DNA from: Epiperipatus broadwayi
Lineage: Eukaryota; Onychophora; Udeonychophora; Euonychophora; Peripatidae
Assembly: GCA_028023455.1 (NCBI GenBank)
Contig: JAQFVV010000056.1
Coordinates: 4,921,717-4,985,716 of the forward strand
DNA: 64,000 bases
Direction: 5' to 3'
In this document: piece by piece, positions 47,501 through 58,238 of the stretch
Position numbering within the stretch: the first letter of the stretch is position 1
Layout: each line of letters begins with the position of its first letter
Translations under genes and position numbers: made by a program
The notes under the pieces: model-generated
What the model was told of the DNA's origin: nothing
Databases searched by the model: none
The model's input: only the letters and a program-made list of their open reading frames with translations

Positions 47501-48842
47501 TTACCTCATTGAAAGACTTCGTGTGTTTTCTTCTGTTACAATTAATCTATTGCACGATTTTCTCTTAATACAAATTTTTTTGATTCAATATTTTTAGGGA
47601 AACTGATAGGCTTAGTCTAGTTATTTGTAATAATCAATACGTTTAATACCATATAATAAACAATCATAACATAGTCAGATATGTTTACTGCATAGGATTT
47701 ACTGTCATTTTAAACAATTAATTTGATTACATTTTAACAAAATTGGCATTTTTTAAAAATATATGTGCATTGAATAATTGTTAAATAGGATAACATTGAT
47801 AAGTTTTATTTATATCACTAAAAGAAAATATATGTTGCAGAGTTGAATCTTTAAGTCATTTATAACTTTATTAGCCTTATCTGCATCAACTATTTCTCTG
47901 GTGGTTTATTTTTTCCTTTCAATATTCTAATATTCAGATGTAATAGTATGGTATTTTTTAATACTTTTTTTTATATTCTGAAGGCTTATTAAACAACTAT
48001 GTTTTAATAAATATTTGCATATCAGTAAGTTTAAATACTTAAACTTTCAAGTTTATTATTTGTGTTTATAATTTTATTCATCACAACCTCAAGCTTAGTT
48101 GTTTTGTTGTTTTTTAATTACATATGTTTTAATTTTTTTAACATTCTTATATATCTTTTGAAGCCAAATGTATGATCTGGTTGAGGATTTTTTTCCTTAA
48201 GTGGATGATTTACAGATCGGCTAAAGTTTAATTTGTGCCATTCATTTTTACATCTTTGTATTTAAACTCAGTGTTTCCACTGACAAGATGGTAATATTTT
48301 ATTAGACCTGATTGCTACCTTGAAGAATAAAATTAAACAATAATGTCTTAAGCTTTTTTTAAATCTTTAAACTTGCTGTGTGTTTAGGTTTGCTTCATTT
48401 TAAATAACAAAATCTTTGTTTGTTAGATATATGATCAGTAGTAGATGTTTTGGCATGAATTTGCTTAGCAGGTAATCAATAGCGTTTTTTTTTTCATTTT
48501 AAAATTACACATTAGATTTTTTATGGGATGTTTTATTGAGTGTTAGTTTTTTTTAAGTACAGATTAACTGTTATTAATTCTGCAACTGTTCATATATACT
48601 TTATTGCATTATAATTCAATTAAGAGTTGTGGGGAGGAAGTTGTTATAATATGCTGTATAAATAAAAAAGTAGTTAGATAGTATTGCCAAAGTTTAAAGA
48701 TTCCAATTTTTCTGCATAGATTATGTTTTATGCTTTGGTAATATATCTTGTTTGTCTGATGCTTTAAGCCTTTTTATTAAAATAACTGTAAATAATTGGG
48801 TTGTTATATTTAGAAACTTTAATTATGGTATTTTTTTTCCAT
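44521..48842. other. Long A+T-rich stretch
   Basis: No gene, no shared repeat and no recognisable transposon was seen. Confidence 0.5.
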
Positions 48843-48925
48843 ATGTCATAGCATCGGCCGGGACGCGAACCCACAGCCGTCTGCAACCAACCACTTGCTT
48901 GCATGGCGGCTGCATAATCATAAAG
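48843..48925 (-). mobile_element. tRNA-derived SINE, subfamily B
   Basis: Minus strand: GCCGCCATGCAAGCAAG, a GGTTGCAGACGGCTG arm, B box GGGTTCGCGTCC, and the end CGGCCGATGCTATGACATATG. It shares this form with the copy at 52.35 kb and lacks part of the 5' head. Confidence 0.85.
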
Positions 48926-49815
48926 ATATTGAAAAAAGTATTTCAGAATTTAGATTCTAGAAAAACTTTCATTTATTTCATGGGATAGAAGTTAAATGAC
49001 TTTTAAAAACATTTGAAGTATCACACAATTTTGCAATAGATTTCATCATTTTTTTAGGTAAGCAGGATTTTTTTCTAACAACATAAATTCTAATTTTGGT
49101 GAGTCTGACAACAAGTTTATTTTATCCTTTTTATATTTTAGAATTCTAAAGTTATTTATTATTAAATAGTTAATTCATTCTGATTACCCAAAATTGAGTG
49201 CTGTCATATGCAACTTCATTAGAACTTGGCTTTCTTTTCATCTTGATGTTATTAATTTAAATTAGAGGTTTTTGGATTTTTTTATTGTTCTATCTAGCTT
49301 TTTGAATGTAAGTACTGTCTTAGAATGTGTTTTGTATGCAGAAGACATATATTAGTAATACAAATAAAGAGAGAAAAATATTTTTTTTAATTATGTATTT
49401 AAGAGAGAATGCCATCAACAACTTGAAAAAGTATTTTAATTAACAATATAGAAGTGCTAAAAAGAGCAAGTGAAAAGATGTTTTGCCTTCATAAATTATA
49501 AAACAAAAAAGAAATTTGTTTATATATTTAGAAATAATAATATAACAAACAGGCTGTCTTTAAATAGTTAAAAAGATTAAATAATAATCGTGATGAGTAT
49601 ATGCTTATTATTGTTTGAAAAATAGATCAAATACTAGAAATATTGAAGAAGAGTGAGATTGATATGGGAACTTGGGTACCATTTTAGTAAATGCTCTAGG
49701 GTTTTTGTTATGAACATGTATGTGTTTTACATTAGTTTAGTAATTTACACTTTTATAGTAATTTATTTTGTTGGCTTCTGTTCATTAAGTACTTGTATTT
49801 TTACATTAGTTTAAT
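48926..49815. other. A+T-rich stretch
   Basis: Nothing recognisable was seen. Confidence 0.5.
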
Positions 49816-49828
49816 AACTTATAGTTTT

Positions 49829-49982
49829 TAAACAAGGCAAAACTCTCCATGCAGTAGTGCCACCCTGTGCCAATCAGAGTAATCAATGGATGCCAGAAAA
49901 GCACAGGGTGGTACTACTGTATGGAGAGTTTTGCCATATTTATAAACAATTATATGCTAGCATAAGAGATAGTCATCATGTG
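49829..49982 (-). mobile_element. Family M element, copy M4 (core-deleted)
   Basis: It is bracketed by 13-bp direct repeats AACTTATAGTTTT (49816-49828 and 49983-49995). The terminal inverted blocks are almost perfect: GGCAAAACTCTCCATGCAG plus TAGTGCCACCCTGTGC on the left and their complement on the right. The middle keeps only ATCAATGGATGCCAGAA, so the hammerhead-like segment is deleted. The outer arm (TTATAAACAATTATATGC) is on the right. Confidence 0.8.
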
Positions 49983-49995
49983 AACTTATAGTTTT

Positions 49996-50295
49996 ATTTG
50001 TTAATTGTAAAATTAACTTTAATATTTATTAGGCTACCATGTTTTTGTGATTATTTAGTAATTTATTTCCTTGACCATACATTTGTTAAGTATTTGTACA
50101 TGGTTTTATAACTGCTTAGTAATTTATTTTGTGTATAAAATACCCACAACAGTTTTATAGGTTCCTTATATTAAATATTTTGATGTTTTTTTAATTAAAA
50201 AAAAAAACTGATTTTTTTTTATGTAAACTGGACAAAATATCTGAAACAACTTTATAAGTTTCTGGATGAAATGTCGAGAATAGTTATTTGTTTGG
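49996..50295. other. A+T-rich stretch
   Basis: Nothing recognisable was seen. Confidence 0.5.
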
Positions 50296-50860
50296 TTGTG
50301 ATGCACTGTGACTTCTCCTTATACAGAATCAGGAATCTCTCAGCAACTATGTCCAGAGAAATCTGTTAGCCACTTTACCTTCCCTTTCCATCCCCCACCC
50401 TAAGTTTTCCCATAATCTGCTCCATCCCATTTCCACAACATAATCTCTGTCAACTCCATGGGTTTTATATCTAAATCCGCTTATCTTTTCCCAAACCCAG
50501 CATAAAAACCAATAACCCACTTTCTGTATAATCACTTTATTCATATTTATTCTTACATAACTTCATTATTTGTGCCCTTTCTGCTTTCAAGCATTTACAT
50601 TCAATCAACAGATGCCTAATATTTTCTATGCCTTCCTTACACAAGTTGCAGACTAAATCACCCATATTTTTCCATTTACATGTATATTCTCTTGTTGCTA
50701 AAGATCCCATTCGAGCCTTAAACAATAAACTACTTTTCTTGCTACTATCACAAATTAACTCCCGCCTAATGTTCCGTTTACTTCTATATATACTTAAATT
50801 CTTTTTACTCTCCATACTAGTTGTCCATCTCTCCAACTTCTTATTTTTTTATTAATGTAT
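50296..50860 (-). pseudogene. 3' end of a LINE ORF2 with C-terminal zinc-knuckle region
   Basis: Two overlapping minus-strand frames (50836-50537, then 50544-50347) read as one protein with a single frameshift in the 8-bp overlap. The first holds LLFKARMGSLATREYT, then CNLC ... HLLIEC, a Cys-Cys-His-Cys pattern of the kind found downstream of RT in many arthropod-type LINE ORF2 proteins. The second is Trp/Gly-rich (MGWSRLWENLGWGMEREGK). No RT is present upstream, so the copy is 5'-truncated at about 50,860. The clade is not determined. It is not similar to the RTE copies in the window and may or may not be the same family as the YMDD relic at 11.5 kb. Confidence 0.65.
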
Positions 50861-52332
50861 CAGCAGTGATTCAGTGGCTTCCCCTAGTGTCAAAACGTGC
50901 TAGACTGCTTACTAAAATATTACCGGAATTTGATTTTTTGGTGTGTATTTAAAACTGATAATGCTGGTGATATTTTTTTAATAAGCGTCTACTACTTTAT
51001 ATTTTCTTATCATACAAATGTAAATATTTATTTAAGAAAATAAAATCATTGTTTTAAATCTGCACTATATTATAATCTATTTATTACATATATATGGGGT
51101 TTGGGTGTGTAGATAAATTTTCAATTGATCATTTTTTTAAAAAAAAATTAATATAAACTTTATAAATATTATTCTAAAAGGCTTATTGTTTTTAATACAA
51201 ATATTAGGATTATTTAACATAAAAATTCTTTAAAATGCAATTAGTTTATTTATTATGAGATTTTATTTCCTCAAAGCTCTTTTGTTCTCCAGATGGAGGA
51301 AGATAGTAAATTTACAGGGCTTGGAGAATTGCAAGGTGTTTGTTGGCACATTAACAATGGAATTTCTGAAAGAACTTTTTTATTTCTTATATTAATAAAT
51401 CACTTTTGAATAATTTGACAATTAACCATTTGAAAGTTGCAATGATTTATGTAAATAAATATTTTAAAGCTTTTATGCTGTGCTAATAGGGTTGTGAAAA
51501 GTTAAGACCTTTCTTTTGAAGAAACAGCCGTGCGGTATTCTTTCTTTTAATGCGCCGTGATGTTTTGATATAAATTTGTATCTGTTATGACTTTTTAAAA
51601 ATGATTACTAATCTTTTAGTAAAGGATTTATAGGACCACTTCTATTTCTAAATCAAACTGTATCTTTCTTAATTCTTTTAGTTCTTTTCAACAACTGCAT
51701 AAATGATTGGAGCTGCCCTTTAAACTTTTAAGTTTTGATCTTTGACATTCTCTTTTATTAGATTCATTTACTACATAATCTGCGATAATAATCAATAGAT
51801 TTTATTCTTTCTTTTCACTTTTTATTTTTATAATGCTGTTATTTATATTATAATTGTTGTTATCATAATAATAAACAATCATTTTTGTTATTGTTTTTGA
51901 AAATATTTTTATCTTAATAATAGTTATGTTAATAAAAAGTTTAATATCAATAGATAAAATTCACATTTTATATACATGTAAAGGTAAATATTATCAACGA
52001 TGAAGACTATCTTATATTTTATTAAAATTAAAAAAAGAATGAAACAACAATTGATCAATTGAACATCAAAACTCTGCCTCCCTCCCCCCCCCCCCCAAAA
52101 AAAAAAAGATATCAGTGCATTGATTGACCCTCATTTGGATACTTACAGATTTACTTACCTTAGTTTATTCTCCATATAAAAATGACTTGCTATTGGGTAT
52201 TTGAAATGTTTCCATTTTTTTTTTTTGATAAAATTTATGCTTCACTGGAAACCTTCCAGTTTAAATTTTGATTAGAAACTCACGTTATGATCACATCTAT
52301 TTTACAATTTTATATATCATGCACAATCCTTT
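50861..52332. other. A+T-rich stretch with a poly-C run
   Basis: No gene was recognised. A C13 run followed by A12 lies at about 52084-52108. Confidence 0.5.
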
Positions 52333-52345
52333 AGTTTGTTTGTTT

Positions 52346-52452
52346 GTTTGTTTTTTTCATATGTCATAGCATCGGCCGGGACGCGAACCCACAACTGTCT
52401 GCAACCAACTACTTGCTTGCAAGGCGGCTGCGATGACAAACAACGCTTGACA
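52346..52452 (-). mobile_element. tRNA-derived SINE, subfamily B
   Basis: Minus strand: CAAGCGTTGTTTGTCATCGC, then AGCCGCCTTGCAAGCAAG, a B box GGGTTCGCGTCC and the end GGCCGATGCTATGACATATG. The flanks AGTTTGTTTGTTT (52333-52345 and 52453-52465) may be a target duplication, though the (GTTT)n context weakens this. Confidence 0.85.
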
Positions 52453-52555
52453 AGTTTGTTTGTTTTTATTTGTATTTTACATCTTTTAACCTCTTTTCAG
52501 CAAAATTTTTTCTCAGCCTTATATAATTATTGTATTTCTATTTTTCATTTAAGGC

Positions 52556-52630
52556 AAAAATTAAAATTGATAATAATGAATTAGAAGAAATTAACATCTG
52601 CAAATACCTTGGGCACATCAACACCATCTA
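52556..52630 (+). pseudogene. RTE copy R3, left part (interrupted by a PLE)
   Basis: The stretch reads KLKIDNNELEEINICKYLGHI, matching the block at 57,328-57,395 of the long RTE copy. It stops where PLE sequence begins, and RTE similarity resumes at about 53,590 at the next residues of the same block. Confidence 0.75.
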
Positions 52631-52639
52631 AAATATCTG

Positions 52640-53545
52640 GACCTAGACACACAAAGAGAAGATAAACAATTAATGTACTGAATGACCATCAAAGCCCTAG
52701 AAATTAGAGGACACATGCATCAGAGTGCAATAGTTCCCAACTCGCATAAATATGCTGGATTGAATTCGTTTCTACATAGAAATGATTACTTATGTAAATG
52801 TAATTCAGACAAAAGAGATAACATATTAAAATACATTAGGGAACTAATATCTGTTGGCTACAAATATAGACACATAACTAAAAGAATAGCACAGTTCCAA
52901 GCAAAAATAAACCAGCAAGGCAGAATCAGAGATAATAAACCACGAATAACTATACCATACATACTCAACATTGCCAAACATCTAACTAAAACATTATCAA
53001 AAGAATTTATTATTGGTTTCCACACTCCAGCCAACACCAATAGACTAATAAACAATTCAAAAGATAAACTTGATTCCAAACTAACATCTCAAGTGGTGTA
53101 CATACAATGCCCTCAGGCCAGATGCAGAGCCTCATATTATGGGAAAACAAAAACTACCATTACAAACAGAGCATCCCAGCACATATATATGTATAAAAGG
53201 GCACTGAACAACAAGGAGTCTACATCAGCATTCATGGAACATGAAAAGGCTACTGGATGCAGATTTGAACCCACCAACCCCAAAATAGTGTGCAAAGAGA
53301 GTAACGACCATAGGCACAAAATAAAGGAGGTATATTTCATAAATTATGACACCCAATCAATCAATAGAAAAGACACCTGTTTTGCCATTTCAAAAAGATG
53401 GACAAACTAATTCAAACAATATTTTTAATAAAATACCAAAACATCTAATTAACATAAATTTGAATACTCCCCCTCATCACTATCAACCACACACAGCTAT
53501 GATTATGAAGCCATAGAGCTTTGAAAGTGCTAAGCTTTAAATAAA
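52640..53545 (+). mobile_element. Penelope-like element (PLE), 5'-truncated
   Basis: Contains the long open frame 52682-53410 plus about 130 bp of 3' sequence. It lies inside RTE copy R3, whose two halves flank it. The RT catalytic region is absent. No hammerhead motif was found in its 3' sequence, although PLEs in other animals carry one in their terminal pseudo-LTRs. Confidence 0.8.
52682..53410 (+). CDS. PLE C-terminal region with GIY-YIG endonuclease
   Basis: 242 codons are open, the longest frame in the window. Residues about 1-110 match the RT-thumb-to-linker part of Penelope proteins (RDNILKYIRELISVGY; ITIPYILNIAKHL). Residues 111-136 match the FHTPANTNRLI..SKDKL linker. Residues 138-230 are the GIY-YIG nuclease: VYIQCP..C then SYYGKT (YIG-like motif), TNRASQH (catalytic Arg about 163), EHEKATGC, and KIKEVYFI (catalytic Glu about 216). 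The usual GH of the zinc-binding part is GC here. In PLEs this nuclease nicks target DNA for primed reverse transcription. RT palm and fingers are missing, so it is a fragment, but it is strikingly free of stops. The ATG used is simply the first in frame; the original protein began far upstream. Confidence 0.85.
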   Translation: MTIKALEIRGHMHQSAIVPNSHKYAGLNSFLHRNDYLCKCNSDKRDNILKYIRELISVGYKYRHITKRIAQFQAKINQQGRIRDNKPRITIPYILNIAKHLTKTLSKEFIIGFHTPANTNRLINNSKDKLDSKLTSQVVYIQCPQARCRASYYGKTKTTITNRASQHIYMYKRALNNKESTSAFMEHEKATGCRFEPTNPKIVCKESNDHRHKIKEVYFINYDTQSINRKDTCFAISKRWTN

Positions 53546-53589
53546 TTTAATAATATATATAACTTCTTTAACGAGCGTTATAAGCGCAT

Positions 53590-54112
53590 AATTATTGATA
53601 TTATTAATGTAGATGGAAGCATATTCATAGAATTAAACTTGGATAAAATTCTTTTATAATAAATAATTTAATTATAATGGAGGTTTGCTTATAATCTTGA
53701 AAAGATTTCAATAAATATGTTTACCAGATGCTATTTAATTTTACAAATGCTTAATAAAAGAGCAATATGGAGATCTCAGACCACATAATGAAATAAAGAG
53801 GAATCAATGTTGAGAGTAACTGAGAAAAATTGATAACTAAATACATGAGTAAGAAAAACAGTTATCATGGATATCATCAAAAAATTTAATAAGTTGAAAT
53901 GGATTTGTGATGGGCGGCTGAGATCTCCGACTGGATTCCAAAGGATTATAGGCAACTTTGGAAGAAACTAGATGAGATGAGAAAATATGTTTGACTGATA
54001 TGAAGAAGAGCTATAAAATAGAGAAATTGGATTTAATCTTGAAGAGACCTTTATCCTGCAGTAGAGTGATAATTATTGGCATAATTATTGAAAATGATGA
54101 TAATAATAATAT
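53590..54112 (+). pseudogene. RTE copy R3, right part
   Basis: It resumes at 'IINVDGSI..ELNL' (equivalent to about 57,390 in the long copy). It is heavily rearranged in the middle, then follows the RTE 3' end: 'KLKWIC' type block, then 'LEETFILQ' with the tail (ATGATAATAATAAT) near 54,090. It confirms a pre-existing RTE copy split by the PLE. Confidence 0.7.
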
Positions 54113-55074
54113 TTTTCATGATATTCTCACTATAAAAGACAGAGGTATTGTATCTTGTTAAAATATCTTTACAGTTATTTTAAAATTATAAAAGAACTTC
54201 TTTTTCCATTTAAACCATACTCAGTATAAATATAAAATACCGTTAGGAAGCCTATAAATCCTTCTTCAACCTTCTATGTTTGATTCAACACCTTGCAATT
54301 ATAGATTTAATAGACTCACCTTGTCACAATCTGCTCATCATATATTTCAAAAATTATAATAGAATATAATATTTTTTTCTGTGACTTTTTTATATTGATA
54401 ACGAGTCTGCATCTCATTCTATACAATGAAATTGGAAAAATTGTAGCTTTCTATGTAATAACTTAGTTGAAATAATTATAAAACATTGATTAAATATTTT
54501 ATTTAACATACTAAATTCAGTAACATTCTATAATCTTGTCTCCCATTATTCATGTTTAAATACCATTATTTAAGCTAGGCTGCAGAAAGAAATTTGCTAT
54601 TAACTGAAAGAAGACCTTTTGATTCCACTTAGAGGCCTTAAAGTAACCAAGTAGGGAAAATTCCTAATGTCCACTCCATATATTCTTGTCATTGCAGCTG
54701 TTATTACTATGTGATTATTCATATAGTACATGAACATGGATGGGCTGCTCATCAACCTGCATTAGCCAACATTGTGAGTTTATCGGCTTTTTACCTCTAA
54801 GCTTAAGATCAAGAATTACCATGGTCTTTCTTCTCAGTTGTCTGATAAGGCAGAATGAATGTTTGTGTAAATGATAAACATTTTTCCAATCTATCTTTTC
54901 CCAAAGACTTTATCATGTGTTTGAAGTGTTTGTATTCAGTCATTTATAGTTAAAATCTACAAAGCGCATGTGCAACAGCTTAATGCTGTTTAGCTATTAC
55001 AGTTTATAAAACTTTGCGCTATATAAAATAATTGATTTATTTACAATATATACAATTATGACATCAAAAATAAA
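54113..55074. other. A+T-rich stretch
   Basis: No gene was recognised. Confidence 0.5.
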
Positions 55075-55154
55075 TCATGGCTCTTACTCCCAGGATGCTG
55101 TAAAAGGCAACGGGTGCTAAGAATTCCCTAATTGCAGACCCAGGCTACCATTTA

Positions 55155-55900
55155 ATGACAACTTTTTATTTAGGTACTTACAACTGCAGATCACTTTCAA
55201 GTGATGTAAGATTGTAAGAATTAGAAGAAGAACTGTCTTATATTAAATGGGACATTATTGGACTATGTGAAGTTAGAAGAAAAGGTAAAGAGACAATTGA
55301 TTTAAAAAGTGGACATGTACCCTATTATAAAGGTACAAATATTAAAAATACAAGTGGAGTAAGATTTATTATAAATAAAAAGTGGAAGAACTACATTGGG
55401 GAGATTGATGGTGTATCGGACAGAGTGGCAAGATTAGTTATACAACTTAATAGCAGATATCAAGTGCAGATAATTCGGGTTTATGCCCCAACAAGTTCTC
55501 ATAGTGATGAAGTAGTAGAAGATTTTTATATGGATGTACAAAAAGCTTTTGATCAGAGTAAACAACATTTTAAAATTGTTATGGGAGACTTCAATGCTAG
55601 AATTGGTAAACAAATGAAAGATGAAAGTGCTGTAGGTAATTTTGGTTATGGTAATAGAAATGAGAGAGAACATAGACTTGTGGAGTTTGCAGAAAAAGAA
55701 AAACTATGTATTATGAATTTTTTTTTTTAGAAAAATGTTAAAAGGAAATGGACATGGAAGCACCCAAATGAAGGTACAGCAGAATTTGATTATATTTTGA
55801 CTAACAGAAAATAAATATTTCAAGATTCTAATGTTCTTAATAAATTTAACACAGGAAGTGTTCATCGATTAGTAAGCTGAAAGATACGTGTTAATGCAAG
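55155..55900 (+). pseudogene. RTE APE-type endonuclease region (copy R4)
   Basis: Translation from the ATG at 55155 gives MTTFYLGTYNCRSLSSDVRL, a stop, then ELEEELSYIKWDIIGLCEVR, the LGTxNxRxL and WDIIGLxEVR blocks of APE endonucleases (metal-binding Asn and Glu). Downstream are GVSDRVARLVI, IIRVYAPTS, IVMGDFNARIG (active-site Asp and Asn), then, after a frameshift near 55,730, KHPNEGTAEFDYILTNRK and a SVHR block (catalytic His near the C-terminus). The order and motifs are complete. The stop at about 55,209 and the frameshift at the poly-T near 55,723 make it a pseudogene. Confidence 0.88.
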
Positions 55901-56408
55901 ACTAGAAAGACAAAAATTATTAAGCAAAACAATATTTACAGTTGATATTCCTAATCTTCAGAAACATTCTAATGAATTTAAATTAGAACTTACAAATCGG
56001 TTTCAAGTATTAGTAGATTTTGAACATGATTCAGATTTGAATGAAATTAATATGAAAATAACTGATACACTTTTAAAAACTGCAACAAACATAGCTGGTA
56101 AAAAAAAAGCAGCAATTGACCAATAAAATTTCTACTGAGACTAGAGAATTTATGAAGAAAAGAAGGAATATGAAGATATACAAAAATGATGCATTATAAA
56201 GGATTGAAAATCTCGAATTTTGTAAAATGGTGCAGAAAAAAGTTGAATATGATATAAAAAAGCATAACTGTGAACTAGCAAGGAAAGCTGTAGAAGCGAA
56301 TAAAAGTCTCAAGAGTGTAAAACAATATTTTGGTATTGGTAGGAAATTTATATCTGCAATAAGAAAAAAAGATGGAATTCTTACTAAAAAGAGAGATAAC
56401 ATCATGAA

Positions 56409-57755
56409 ATGGTAGAAGTCTTTTATCAAGGATTATATAGCAATAAAGAACAAGTACCTCCTATATCTATTACATCTTCTGAATTGCCCAAAATTTTAAA
56501 TGAAGAAGTGAGACATGCAATTAAATGTATGCAGAAAGGAAAGGCTCCAGGTAATGATGGAATTATAATTAGTATATTAAAAAAAGCAGGTGAAGAAATA
56601 GAATTTTTTTTAGCTAAGTTATATACCAAATGTCTAAATGATAAAGACGTACTAGATGATTGGAAGAATAGTCTTAATATTAATATTTAAAAAAGGTGAT
56701 AAAGAAGATATTTGAAATTACAGACCTATCAGCCCTTTATCAGTTTTATACAAAATTTTTACCAAGATAATTACAACTCATCTACAGAGAACATTGGATT
56801 TTCACCAACCAAGAGAGCAAGCTGGATTTAAAAGTGGTTTTAATACAGTAGATCATATCCAGGTAATGAGAGAAGTTATAGAAAGGACAAATGAATATGA
56901 GTTACCAGTATGCTTTGGATTTGTAGATTATGAAAAGGCATTTGATTCTATAAATATTTTTTCAGTGATTAAAGCATTGGATCATCAAGGTATAGATCCA
57001 GGATATTGTCATATTTTAAAGAATATTTATAAAAATGCAACAGCAACAATTAGATTACATAATGATACTAGGAAAATCAACATTGAAAAGGGTGTAAGAC
57101 AAGGTAACTCTATATCTCCAAAACTTTTTATAGCAGTGCTGCAAGTATTTTGTGGATTAAAATGGGAAACTAAAGGAGTGAAAGTAAATGAAGATTATTT
57201 AAGTCATTTAGATTTTGTAAATGATGTAGTTCTGCAGGAAATGTTGCAGGAGTTATCAGATGAAAGTAGGACTAAAGATAAATGTTAAAAAGACTAAAGT
57301 ATTGTTTAATGGATTTTCTTAAAATATGAAAATAAAGATTGATTATGATGAGTTAGAAGAAGTTAACAGTTACAAATACCTTGGTCAGATTATTAATACA
57401 GATGAAAACATAATGGATGAAATTAATCATGGAATTAAACTTGGTTGGAGTGCTTTTGGTAGAAATAACTTGATACTAAAATGAAATATACCTACATGTT
57501 TGAAAAGGAAGGTTTTAAATAAATGTGTTTTACTAGTTCTTACTTATGGATCTGAGACTTGGAAACTTAATAGAAAAGTAATACAGAGACTTCAGACCAC
57601 TCAAAGAAGTATGGAAAGATGCATGTTGGGAGTAACAAGAAAAGATCAAAAACGCAATGTATGGGTAAGACAACAAACAGGTGTTACTGACCTCATTGAA
57701 AAAATTAAAAGACTGAAGTGGAGTTGGGATGAACATATTACTTGGATAATCTAGT
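56409..57755 (+). pseudogene. RTE reverse transcriptase region (copy R4)
   Basis: RT blocks follow in order over three frames. KGKAPGNDGI opens the fingers (near 56,540). QAGFKSGFNTVDHI and FGFVDYEKAFDSI form the palm, with the first catalytic Asp in the residue run ending near 56,955. GVRQGNSISPKLF comes next. DYLSHLDFVND (57,195-57,225) takes the place of the RTE catalytic LxxLxFADD. KIDYDELEEVNSYKYLGQI and SETWKLNRKV close the thumb. The FADD box reads FVND, losing the first Asp of the catalytic pair, and R1 has FAND. With its frameshifts, this copy cannot be active. Confidence 0.9.
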
Positions 57756-58230
57756 TTAAATTTTAAACAGTTTTTGATATTTAAAATTATTCAAAAGCAC
57801 TTTTTTTTAATTTCATTTTTTATCATTCAATAAACACAATGGAAAACCTGATTCTGGCACCAATGGCATAATGTGTGGAAATGAATAATGGATTAATAAT
57901 TCATTATATATGATAATTAAAGCATTAATTATTTATTCATTTTTAAAAATTATATATATAGGCATTTATTATGTTATTAATAAAAAAATAATTAATATTT
58001 AAAACATTTTTTATGAAAATACTTTAAAATATATATTTTTATTTTCTATATTAATATTAAGGATATAATTACAGAAATGTAATAGATAATAAATTAATAA
58101 AATTTCTTTATAGAGTACTCTTAAGAGTTGAGTCTGTATTTCTATTTTCAAACTCAATTAAAAAATGCAGTATTTCCAAAGACGATTGTTTACCTATTTA
58201 AAAAGTTATTAACTGTGATTATTCTTGATT
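57756..58230. other. A+T-rich stretch
   Basis: Nothing recognisable was seen. Confidence 0.5.
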
Positions 58231-58238
58231 ATCTAGAT

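Larger units (their letters stand above)
55078..57755 (+). mobile_element. RTE-clade LINE, near full length (copy R4)
   Basis: This is the most complete RTE copy: a 5' leader (ATGGCTCTTACTCCCAGGAT), an APE endonuclease, a linker, RT and a thumb. The 3' ~250 bp present in R1-R3 is missing, so it ends abruptly near 57,755. Compared with R5 (63.3 kb) its leader has lost about 40 bp. At least five stops or frameshifts break the protein. RTE elements are short LINEs with one ORF and a simple-repeat tail that integrate by target-primed reverse transcription. Confidence 0.9.

Noticed and set aside
49829-49982. Family M as an ordinary cut-and-paste MITE
   Set aside because: The inverted ends suggest this, but TSDs of 13, 13 and 15 bp in three copies fit retroposition better.
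52858-53340. Minus-strand hydrophobic frames
   Set aside because: They are shadows of the PLE GIY-YIG frame on the plus strand.
56073-56629. Minus-strand 118- and 67-codon frames
   Set aside because: They are antisense to the RTE linker and RT region, which has clear protein similarity on the plus strand.
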